Source: Bacillota bacterium | GTDB taxonomy: Bacteria; Bacillota; Clostridia; Christensenellales; Aristaeellaceae | Assembly: GCA_023416585.1 (NCBI GenBank) | Contig: JAEZHM010000040.1 | Span: forward strand, 149,256-213,255 | Direction: 5' to 3' | DNA length: 64,000 bases | Shown here: positions 33,687-41,321 of the stretch, in pieces | How the letters are laid out: each line of letters begins with the position of its first letter | Position numbering within the stretch: position 1 is the first letter of the stretch | Made by a program: the position numbers and the translations under genes | Notes under the pieces: generated by a model | Told to the model about the DNA's origin: nothing | Databases searched by the model: none | What the model saw: only the letters and a program-made list of their open reading frames with translations

Positions 33687-36600
33687 ATGAGAATGGGAAA
33701 ACTGCTACGGCTTTTCGTATCATGCATGGTCGCTGCGCTGGCAATCTTCCCCGCCGCGGCGCTGGCCGCCAGCGGCATGCAGGACGGATTGCAGCTAAGC
33801 CTGACAACGGACAAGGGCAGCTATGCGAAAAATGAGACGATTGGCATAAACGCAGCGGTGACAAATACAAACAGTTTCGATGTCACAGGTGTGAAACTTG
33901 AGCTTATCGTTCCCACCGGTCTACAGTTTAGGACAAGTGGAGCCACAGGCATTATGAACCTCACGTCAGGGCAAACAACTGACCTTAAATCCGAAGCGGT
34001 CCTTATCAACAACCCTGACGATATGCCGCAGACCGGGGATTATTCGCCGGTGGAACTGCTGTTATTGTTGGTGCTCTTATCTGGCGGCGCGCTTGCCTGC
34101 CTTCTGATAATCAAACGAAAGAAGCGCGTTGGCTTCCTTGCCATCCTCCTTTGCCTTACGCTGATATCTTCCTCTTCCTTCCTAACCCCGGTTCCGGCAT
34201 ACGCGTTGCCGGCTGAAAGGAGCTTTACAGTATCGCTGCCTGTTTCGGTGGACGGTGAAGGTTATAACCTGCAGGCAATACTGACTTACAATACACCGGT
34301 GCCCACACCCTACGCCGTAACCGTAAATAACGGCACAGGGGATGGCGATTATGCACCCGGCGCCACTGTTACCATCACGGCGGATGACCCCAGGGATGGC
34401 TATGCCTTTACAGGCTGGTTAGTGGTATCCGGCGGCGTGACCTTATCTTCCGCCACCAGCACAACCACTACCTTCACCATGCCGGAAGGCGTTGTGGAAG
34501 TCACCGCAACCTATGATCTCACTTATGCCGTCACAGTCAACAACGGCATCGGCAATGGCGATTATGCTCCCGGCACCACCGTTGCCATCATGGCAGTTAC
34601 ACCCTACGCTGGGTATACCTTTGCAACCTGGACCGTGGTATCCGGCGGCGTAACCCTGGCTTCCACTACAAGTTCTACCACCACCTTCACCATGCCGGAA
34701 GAAGCTGTGGAGGTCACCGCAACATATAAACCGATCCCCTACGCAGTCACTGTCAACTACGGTACAGGCGATGGCGATTATGCACCCGGCGCCACCGTTA
34801 CCATCACCGCGGATGATCCCAGCCCCGGTTATGCCTTTACAGGCTGGTTAGTGGTATCCGGCGGTGTGACCCTTCATTCCGCCACCGGCGCAACCACCAC
34901 CTTCATCATGCCGGATAAAGCTGTGGAGGTCACCGCAACCTATAATCTGATCCCCTATGCCGTCACGGTGAACAATGGGACGGGCGATGGCGATTATGCC
35001 CCCGGCGCCACCGTTGCCATCACCGCGGATGCACCCTGCACTGGGTATGCCTTTGTAGGCTGGTTAGTCGTATCCGGCGGCGTGACCCTAGTTTCTGCCA
35101 CCAGCACAACCACGACCTTCATCATGCCGGAAGGAACTGTGGAGGTCACCGCAACCTTTGATCTGATCCCCTATGCCGTTACGGTGAACAATGGCACCGG
35201 CGATGGCGATTATGCCCCCGGCTCCACCATTACCATCACGGCGGATGCCCCCAGCGCCGGCTATTCCTTTACAGGCTGGACAGTCGTGTCCGGCGGCGTG
35301 ACCCTTGCCTCCGCCACCAACGCAACAACCACCTTCACCATGCCCGAAGGTGCTGTGGAAGTCACCGCAAATTATGAACTGATCACCTATACTTTCCTCA
35401 ACCATGATGGCACCGGCTCTGGCAAATATGCTCCCGGCGCCACCGTAACCATCGCCGCGAATGACTCCCTACCTGAGTTTGCCTTTAGTCACTGGACTGT
35501 GCTAAATGGCGGCGTGACCCTTAATTCCCCCACCAGCAAAACCACCACCTTCACCATGCCCGCAAATGATGTGGAGGTTACCGTAACCCATAAAAGAATC
35601 ATCTTTGCCGTCACAGTCAATAGCGGCACAGGCGGCGGCAAATATGCCTCCGGTGCCACCGTAACCCTCACAGCGGATGCCCCCAGCGCGGGCTATGTTT
35701 TTACAGGCTGGGCTGTGGTATGGGGCGGGGTGACCCTGGCCTCCCTCACCGACCAAACCACCACCTTCACCATGCCGTCTAATACTGTGGAGATCACGGC
35801 GAATTATGAACTGATCCCCTACGCCGTCACGGTCAACAACGGCACCGGTGGCGGCAATTATGCTCCCGGCGCCACCGTTACCATCGCGGCGACGCCTCCC
35901 GCCGGGAACCGCTTTACAGGCTGGACCGTCGTATCCGGCGGCGTGACTCTTCATTCCGCCACCAGCGAAACCACCACCTTCACCATGCCGGAAGAAGCTG
36001 TGGAGGTTACCGCAGACTATGAACTGACCACCTATACCGTTACAGTGAAGCATGGCTATGGCAGCGGCGATTATGCTCCCGGCGACATTGTGACCATCAC
36101 ACATTCATTACCTTCCCCCTACAACTTTTATTACTGGACAGTCGTATCTGGCGAGGTGACCCTTACAAACATCGGCTCCTCAACTACTACCTTCACCATG
36201 CCGGCTAACCCGGTAGAGATCATGGCAAGAGGGCATACTACGGATAACTTTTCTCCATCAAGTAACATAACCATGACTACTGTTTTGGGAGGATTGTTAA
36301 ATCAGGCTGCTCTGGTTGGGGGAACTAGCGCCACAGCACTTGGGGCGCCTTATACGCTATCCGAAGACAACACCTCTTCGCTGGCGATAACCATTGCCAA
36401 AGACAGTACCATCACTTACTTTACGGCAACCTTCACTACGAAAAGCGCCATGGCGTTAATAGGATCGACGATCACCGTATACGCGGATATCTATGTCGCC
36501 CCTTCGGGTACTTTTAACTATTCTCGTGTTCACACACTCACGCTTTCACCTGCCTTAACGGGTATCGTAAATATCGATACTAAATGTACTGGCGAATCTA

Positions 36601-36734
36601 TTGGTTTGAACCTGTCCGTATCTGAAGGGGACAAGGTGATTATCCTATGCCGCAGCAACGTAATTGCTGGGCTTGACACAGCCCAAACACTTACAGGTTC
36701 ATTCGCCGCTGGTTTAACCACCTACATTAAATAA
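33687..36734 (+). CDS. Surface protein with nine InlB-type repeats and an internal sorting signal
   Basis: 1015 residues from the ATG at 33687 (AAAGGGGACAGG upstream; the longer frame from 33657 lacks a site). A signal peptide ends near residue 28. Residues 30-110 form a small domain resembling an extracellular Ig-like fold. MPQTGD (113-118), a 20-residue hydrophobic stretch and KRKKR (143-147) then make a complete LPXTG-like sorting signal, but in the middle of the protein. It is followed by a second signal-peptide-like stretch ending PAYALPAE (169-176). Nine ~71-residue repeats of the divergent InlB B-repeat type (VTVNNGTGDGDYAPGATVTI, then FTGW, then TTTFTMP) span 208-850, followed by a ~165-residue C-terminal domain without a sorting signal. 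Probably an adhesin. Confidence 0.87.
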   Translation: MRMGKLLRLFVSCMVAALAIFPAAALAASGMQDGLQLSLTTDKGSYAKNETIGINAAVTNTNSFDVTGVKLELIVPTGLQFRTSGATGIMNLTSGQTTDLKSEAVLINNPDDMPQTGDYSPVELLLLLVLLSGGALACLLIIKRKKRVGFLAILLCLTLISSSSFLTPVPAYALPAERSFTVSLPVSVDGEGYNLQAILTYNTPVPTPYAVTVNNGTGDGDYAPGATVTITADDPRDGYAFTGWLVVSGGVTLSSATSTTTTFTMPEGVVEVTATYDLTYAVTVNNGIGNGDYAPGTTVAIMAVTPYAGYTFATWTVVSGGVTLASTTSSTTTFTMPEEAVEVTATYKPIPYAVTVNYGTGDGDYAPGATVTITADDPSPGYAFTGWLVVSGGVTLHSATGATTTFIMPDKAVEVTATYNLIPYAVTVNNGTGDGDYAPGATVAITADAPCTGYAFVGWLVVSGGVTLVSATSTTTTFIMPEGTVEVTATFDLIPYAVTVNNGTGDGDYAPGSTITITADAPSAGYSFTGWTVVSGGVTLASATNATTTFTMPEGAVEVTANYELITYTFLNHDGTGSGKYAPGATVTIAANDSLPEFAFSHWTVLNGGVTLNSPTSKTTTFTMPANDVEVTVTHKRIIFAVTVNSGTGGGKYASGATVTLTADAPSAGYVFTGWAVVWGGVTLASLTDQTTTFTMPSNTVEITANYELIPYAVTVNNGTGGGNYAPGATVTIAATPPAGNRFTGWTVVSGGVTLHSATSETTTFTMPEEAVEVTADYELTTYTVTVKHGYGSGDYAPGDIVTITHSLPSPYNFYYWTVVSGEVTLTNIGSSTTTFTMPANPVEIMARGHTTDNFSPSSNITMTTVLGGLLNQAALVGGTSATALGAPYTLSEDNTSSLAITIAKDSTITYFTATFTTKSAMALIGSTITVYADIYVAPSGTFNYSRVHTLTLSPALTGIVNIDTKCTGESIGLNLSVSEGDKVIILCRSNVIAGLDTAQTLTGSFAAGLTTYIK
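34308..36240 (+). repeat. Nine tandem ~213-bp coding repeats
   Basis: Units of about 71 codons, most similar among units 1 and 3-5, with blocks such as GGCGATTATGC, GTGGTATCCGGCGG and ACCACCTTCACCATGCC recurring. Copy number could vary by recombination or be miscounted in assembly. Confidence 0.88.
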
Positions 36735-36789
36735 CAGCAGGTTGCTTTTGCGATAAGGATAATCCAGCCAATCCACTGGCATTCATGCA

Positions 36790-36824
36790 TTCACGCTCCT
36801 CGCAGCCTCTGCGGGGAGCGTGAA
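36790..36824 (+). terminator. Intercistronic hairpin between surface protein and sortase
   Basis: TTCACGCTCC (36790-36799) with GGAGCGTGAA (36815-36824), extended by CGCAG/CTGCG inside. No U-run follows, so it is probably an attenuator or a stabilising stem; the sortase gene downstream may be read through it. Confidence 0.6.
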
Positions 36825-36882
36825 ATGCTGCCTGCCATCGGGAGAAGAACTAGATTTTGAAGCATAATATGGGTGAAAAGAT

Positions 36883-37758
36883 ATGGATAATCAGCGCAAA
36901 TCCTTTCAGCCTGTCGGATATTTCCCGGAGAAGGAGCGGCCCGAAACCCGAGGGGATGAAAGGCATTCCCTCAGGTTCAGAGGGCTTGTTTTTGCGTTGT
37001 GTGCTTTTCTTGTTCTGTCTTCGGTTGTCCTTGTTTCAAAACTATTGGAATACCGTGATGCTGCCGTCGAATATGAAGCCATCGCCATAGAGATGAACAC
37101 CACGCCTTCCCCTGCCGAAAAAACACCGCCTCCCATGCCTGCCCGGGCAGCCGCTTTACCCGCCCATACGGCCATCCCCGACATGACGCCCACCGTGTAT
37201 TACAATCGGGATATGCTTATGCTCAAGGGGAAGAACAGCGATACGGTAGCGTATTTGGACATCCCCGACACCAACATACAGTATCCTGTGGTGCGTGGGA
37301 AAGACAACAGCTATTATACGTCCCATACGTTTTCAAAAAAGAAAAACGCCAGCGGCGCAATTTTCATGGACTGCTGGAATGGTGTTGACCTCACCGACTT
37401 CAACATTGTGCTCTACGGACACAATATGAAGGATGGCAGCATGTTTCACGAGCTGCTGCAGTACAGGAAAACAGCCTTTATGAAGGAGCACCGTCAGATC
37501 GTGCTCACCGGCCTTCACGAAAGAAAAAGCTTTCTGATATTCTCCGCCTATACTTGCGATAGCGGAACCGATGTGCGGGGTTTTCGATACGATACGGTGG
37601 AGGAAAGGCAAGCCTTTTTAAACGTGCTGGCAAACCGGTCGGATATCGGCGGAGGGGCGGTTACCCCCAATCCCCGGGAGCAGATCATTACATTGGTCAC
37701 CTGCCGCGACAGAGGCGGGGAAGAGTATTTTGTGGTGCATGGGGCGCTGATAAAATAG
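36883..37758 (+). CDS. Class B-like sortase
   Basis: A 291-residue membrane-anchored transpeptidase: N-terminal span at 33-54 (GLVFALCAFLVLSSVVLVSK), a Pro-rich linker, then the sortase barrel. The catalytic His is H180 in VLYGHNMKDGSMF and the catalytic Cys is C274 in TLVTC, both in class B form. The usual Arg in the strand after the Cys is not at its normal place (EEYFVVHGAL); R277 might replace it. Sortases cut surface proteins at LPXTG-like motifs and join them to the wall. The likely substrates are the MPQTG protein upstream and the PATGD adhesin at 41322-45161. Confidence 0.9.
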   Translation: MDNQRKSFQPVGYFPEKERPETRGDERHSLRFRGLVFALCAFLVLSSVVLVSKLLEYRDAAVEYEAIAIEMNTTPSPAEKTPPPMPARAAALPAHTAIPDMTPTVYYNRDMLMLKGKNSDTVAYLDIPDTNIQYPVVRGKDNSYYTSHTFSKKKNASGAIFMDCWNGVDLTDFNIVLYGHNMKDGSMFHELLQYRKTAFMKEHRQIVLTGLHERKSFLIFSAYTCDSGTDVRGFRYDTVEERQAFLNVLANRSDIGGGAVTPNPREQIITLVTCRDRGGEEYFVVHGALIK

Positions 37759-37773
37759 AGCGGAACCGTTTTA

Positions 37774-37856
37774 GGAACAATGCAATAATAGCCATGTGAT
37801 CATGCTGCTATAAGAGGCGGCGCCTTCCTGATGGAGGGGATGCTATGGCGCAAAGC
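37774..37856 (+). repeat. Decayed copy of the ada promoter and start region
   Basis: 83 bp matching 38983-39065 at about 74 of 83 positions, including the ribosome binding site and the first codons ATGGCGCAAAGC. The -10 is lost (AATAAT in place of TATAAT), and the reading frame runs into the 3' end of the MerR gene. The two copies flank the MerR gene as direct repeats. Confidence 0.8.
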
Positions 37857-37859
37857 TTC

Positions 37860-38849
37860 TTACCCTGTTATTTCCTGAATAGGCAACAGCAAATCAAGCT
37901 GCGTATCTTCCATTTTGGCACCGTTTTGCATTAAGTTGTAATAATTTAATACTTCCTCAAAGCATGGCCCGTCGGCCTGTTTGTATTTTTCGCTTGCATT
38001 CACCCATTCGGTAAGCAAACGCCAGTCTTGAAAACTCCAATCTCTTAATACATGAGCGGCATATAAGCCTCCGCCAAAGGTCTTTTTGATTAAAGGGGCC
38101 TTTACTTCCATATCTGCTGGAATGGATACCCATGCCTCGTATGCTGTTGGAGTCACTCCAACTACGACTTTTAGATCTTTTCTGGAGCAGTCAAAACCCA
38201 TCCCCCTGGCATCGGGTTTCATATTTAAGAGTCCAGTATCCCACACAAATTGCTCTATCATGCTGGTGGCTTCCGGTCCCACACCGTATTCGGCTTTTCC
38301 CGAAAAGCAAGCGGCAGCTACTGTCATTGGCGGCAGATAAACGATCCGTACGTCGCTGTCCCTTAGCATACTTAGGCTTTCATTTGCTTTGTTAAGGTCA
38401 TCCATTGATTTTTCCTCCTGTAATGTGTTTTTTGAGAAGGATATGCTGTCCACAACAGCAAACACAGATTTATCGTCTAAATAATCAAGATGCAGATTCA
38501 TATTTGCTTTTTCGTGCAATTCATGAACAAGACTAATGAGTATAGACTTAACAGTTGATAAGGCTGTAATTTGCTCGTCCAACTCATTTATATTACGCTC
38601 GAATATCTCAATTACGCTCACGGCATCACTATTGCTGAATATCTCACGGATTTGCTTAACAGGCACACGAAGTTTCCGTAGTATGATGATTTGTCTAAGC
38701 CGTCGTATAGCAGCTTCATCATAAACCCTGTAAGCATAATCTTCCATGCGCCGGCTCTCAATCAAGCCGATTTGCTCGTAATAGCGGAGCATGCGGCTTG
38801 ATATACCAAGGTTTTTTGATACTGTGCTGACGGTCTCAATTTGGTTCAT
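37860..38849 (-). CDS. MerR-family regulator with GyrI-like ligand domain
   Basis: 329 residues from the ATG at 38849. I reject the upstream in-frame start because the promoter (38905-38875) lies inside that extension. Residues 3-70 are a MerR helix-turn-helix (VSKNLGISSRMLRYYEQIGLI), then a dimerising coiled coil. The C-terminal ~155 residues (IVYLPPMTVAAACFSGKAEY onwards) resemble the GyrI-like/AraC effector-binding fold of multidrug regulators such as BmrR. Such proteins bend long-spacer promoters when a ligand binds. It is divergent from the Ada-AlkA gene and probably controls its own promoter. Confidence 0.88.
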   Translation of the reverse strand: MNQIETVSTVSKNLGISSRMLRYYEQIGLIESRRMEDYAYRVYDEAAIRRLRQIIILRKLRVPVKQIREIFSNSDAVSVIEIFERNINELDEQITALSTVKSILISLVHELHEKANMNLHLDYLDDKSVFAVVDSISFSKNTLQEEKSMDDLNKANESLSMLRDSDVRIVYLPPMTVAAACFSGKAEYGVGPEATSMIEQFVWDTGLLNMKPDARGMGFDCSRKDLKVVVGVTPTAYEAWVSIPADMEVKAPLIKKTFGGGLYAAHVLRDWSFQDWRLLTEWVNASEKYKQADGPCFEEVLNYYNLMQNGAKMEDTQLDLLLPIQEITG

Positions 38850-38874
38850 TGTGCATGCACATCCCTTCGACTTA

Positions 38875-38905
38875 AGAATAAAGCACGACACGGTGTTCGT
38901 GTCAA
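38875..38905 (-). promoter_or_regulatory. MerR-type promoter with 19-bp spacer
   Basis: On the minus strand TTGACA (38905-38900) and TATTCT (38880-38875) are separated by 19 bases, the hallmark of MerR-controlled promoters. CACGA and TCGTG arms form an inverted repeat inside the spacer. Confidence 0.82.
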
Positions 38906-38982
38906 GAGCTTCCAAATTATTTATGAATGCTCGTATCTGTGTTTTGCTGATTTGATGTCCGAAAACGGCCAGCGCTTTGATT

Positions 38983-39065
38983 GGAACAATGGTATAATAG
39001 CCATGGGATCATGATGCTAAAAGAAGCGGCGCCTTCATGATGGAGGTGATGTTATGGCGCAAAGC
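38983..39065 (+). repeat. Intact copy of the ada promoter and start region
   Basis: The partner of 37774-37856. Here TATAAT is present (38993-38998) and the ATG opens the Ada-AlkA gene. Confidence 0.8.
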
Positions 39066-40532
39066 ATAAAAACTGTTACCCTTGATGCGAAAACCTATTA
39101 CCCGGCATTCAAAGCCCACGACGCGCGCTTTGATGGGCGGGTATTTGTGGGCGTATCCTCTACCGGAATCTATTGCCGCCCCGTATGCAGCGCCAAAGTT
39201 CCCAAGGAAGAAAACTGTACCTTCTTTTTAAGCGCGGCGGCAGCGGAAGTTGCCGGCTACCGGCCCTGTTTAAAGTGCAGGCCGGAGCTTGCCCCCGGCT
39301 CCGCCCCTGTGGACGCTGCCGGCCATCTTGCAAAAAAGGCCGCGCTCCTTATGGAAGAAGGCTTGCCGGATGGCGGCCTTAATGATTTGGCAAAGTCGCT
39401 TGGCATAACATTAAGGCACCTTCGCCGCGTCTTTTTATCGGAGTACGGCGTACCGCCGGTTCAATATTTGGAAACGCAAAGGCTGCTTATGGCAAAGAGC
39501 CTGCTGACCGACACAAGCTTGCCGATAACCTCCATCGCCTTTGCCGCGGGGTTTGGCAGCGTCCGGCGCTTCAACGCCCTTTTCCAAAAGAACTATCATC
39601 TGCCGCCTTCGTCACTTCGGAAAAAGACGGAACAGTCCAAGGAGGGCAGCCGGGATAACATTACAGTGTACCTGGGCTACCGGCCCCCCTATTTATGGGA
39701 CAATCTTCTTTCTTTTCTCAAGGACCGGGCGATCCCAGGCGTGGAGAGCGTTTCGGATCACGCGTATCACCGCACTGTTACGCTGCAAAGCGGCGGAAAA
39801 ACATACTCGGGTGTTATCTCGGTGCGCAACGCGGAAAAAAAGAACGCGCTTGCCGTTACGGTTTCAATGGCATTGCTTCCTGTTCTCCAAGCGGTGCTTG
39901 CGCGGATAAAGCATTTGTTTGACCTGGATTGCGACCCTGTGGAAATCTATAGCTGCCTTTCGGTCATGAACGAGATCAAGGATGGGCTTTGCATAAGTGG
40001 CATAAGGGTTCCCGGCTGCTTTGACGGTTTCGAAATGGCCGTACGGGCCGTGCTGGGCCAGCAGATCACGGTCAAGGCGGCGCGAACGCTGGCGGGGCGG
40101 ATCGCCTGCGCATACGGAACGGAACTTAAAAATCCCGCCCACGGACTGACACACACATTCCCGGCGCCAGCGGATATATGCGGCCTTGATGGCCCCATAG
40201 AAAACCATCTTGGCACGCTTGGTGTGATAGGCGCAAGGGCGCGTTCCATACGAGCGCTGGCGGAGGGGATGACAAGTGGGGATATCGAGCTTAACATAAG
40301 CGCGGACCCGATGGAGCAGATGAAAAAGCTGCTTGCGCTGCCCGGTTTTGGCCCGTGGACGGTGCAATACATCGCCATGCGCGCGCTTTATTGGCCGGAT
40401 GCTTTTCCTCACACGGATTACGGCGTGAAAAAAGCGCTAAGTGGCCTGGCGGAAAAAGAAATACTGGAACTGTCGGAACAATGGAAACCATGGCGATCCT
40501 ATGCAACCGTTCTTTTGTGGAACTCGCTTTGA
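39054..40532 (+). CDS. Ada-type regulator fused to AlkA DNA glycosylase
   Basis: A 492-residue fusion. Residues 10-80 are the Ada metal-binding domain with Cys41, Cys45, Cys72 and Cys75, of which one accepts methyl groups from phosphotriesters. Residues 95-190 are an AraC helix-turn-helix pair (LNDLAKSLGITLRHLRRVFL, SIAFAAGFGSVRRFNALFQ). Residues 200-492 are AlkA: helix-hairpin-helix LPGFGPWTVQY (429-439) and catalytic Asp455 in FPHTDYGVKKAL. It senses methylation, switches on the adaptive response and itself removes alkylated bases. The O6-methylguanine domain of classical Ada is missing but is supplied by the next gene. GGAGGTGATGTT is the ribosome binding site. Confidence 0.94.
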   Translation: MAQSIKTVTLDAKTYYPAFKAHDARFDGRVFVGVSSTGIYCRPVCSAKVPKEENCTFFLSAAAAEVAGYRPCLKCRPELAPGSAPVDAAGHLAKKAALLMEEGLPDGGLNDLAKSLGITLRHLRRVFLSEYGVPPVQYLETQRLLMAKSLLTDTSLPITSIAFAAGFGSVRRFNALFQKNYHLPPSSLRKKTEQSKEGSRDNITVYLGYRPPYLWDNLLSFLKDRAIPGVESVSDHAYHRTVTLQSGGKTYSGVISVRNAEKKNALAVTVSMALLPVLQAVLARIKHLFDLDCDPVEIYSCLSVMNEIKDGLCISGIRVPGCFDGFEMAVRAVLGQQITVKAARTLAGRIACAYGTELKNPAHGLTHTFPAPADICGLDGPIENHLGTLGVIGARARSIRALAEGMTSGDIELNISADPMEQMKKLLALPGFGPWTVQYIAMRALYWPDAFPHTDYGVKKALSGLAEKEILELSEQWKPWRSYATVLLWNSL

Positions 40533-40554
40533 TATTAGAAAGGATGAATTTAAG

Positions 40555-41094
40555 ATGAGTACAGGCAAATATACGATGAACTATGCTTCGCCTGTCGGCC
40601 TTATAACAATAGACAGCGATGGCGAAAGCATTACAGGACTGTGGATTGAAAACCAAAAATACTTTGGCGGTGAACCTGGCGGTGAAACACAGGGATTGAG
40701 GCCGCCGGTGCTTGAAGAAGCAAGAAAGTGGCTTGACCTGTATTTCTGCGGGAAAGAGCCGGATTTTATGGTCCCGCTTCATGCAAAGGGCAGCGCTTTT
40801 CGTCAAGCAGTATGGGAAATCCTTCGCACCATTCCCTTTGGAAGTGTTATAACCTACGGTGAAATCGCAAGACGGCTTGAAATAACAAGCGGCAAACGCA
40901 TTTCCGCCCAGGCGGTGGGCGGGGCTGTAGGGCACAATCCTATTTCCATTTTAATCCCCTGCCACCGCGTGGTGGGTACAAACGGCAGCCTGACCGGCTA
41001 TGCCGGGGGGATCGAAAAAAAGGTCTGGCTGCTGACGTTGGAAGGCGCGGATATGCGGCATTTGTTTGTGCCAAGCAAGGGGACCGCGCTATAG
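40555..41094 (+). CDS. ogt: Methylated-DNA-protein-cysteine methyltransferase
   Basis: A 179-residue suicide repair protein that moves the methyl group from O6-methylguanine to Cys136 in the motif PCHRVVG. Other family marks are the FRQAVWEILRTIPFGSVITYGEIA segment (given as FRQAVWEIL and PFGSVITYGEIA) and the C-terminal LTGYAGGIEKK. I chose the ATG at 40555, next to GAAAGGATG, so it begins 22 bases after the Ada-AlkA stop and is in the same operon. Together the two genes form a compact adaptive response to alkylation. Confidence 0.95.
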   Translation: MSTGKYTMNYASPVGLITIDSDGESITGLWIENQKYFGGEPGGETQGLRPPVLEEARKWLDLYFCGKEPDFMVPLHAKGSAFRQAVWEILRTIPFGSVITYGEIARRLEITSGKRISAQAVGGAVGHNPISILIPCHRVVGTNGSLTGYAGGIEKKVWLLTLEGADMRHLFVPSKGTAL

Positions 41095-41321
41095 AGGCTG
41101 TAAAATGAAATGATCTATGTCCAGGAAATGGTTATGATAGTTGTTTGTCAACAACAGAAGCTGCAAACTTCACAAGCCCAGGCAGAGAAACTAACAAGAA
41201 TACTGTATTTGGGGGGCACTTATCAATCTCCTGCATAAGCCTGATACCCGGAATGAAACAGGCTAACGATTCGCAAACGCCCACATTCCTCAATCCCTGC
41301 AGCTGACAGTCCACTAGCGTA

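Noticed and set aside
34308..36240. Regular direct repeats that could suggest a CRISPR array
   Set aside because: The ~213-bp units are in one reading frame and encode InlB-type protein repeats; there are no spacers or cas genes.
41132..41314. 60-codon minus-strand frame between ogt and the adhesin gene
   Set aside because: No ribosome binding site or domain; its edges resemble the inverted-end element at 1034-1315, so it is more likely a decayed repeat.
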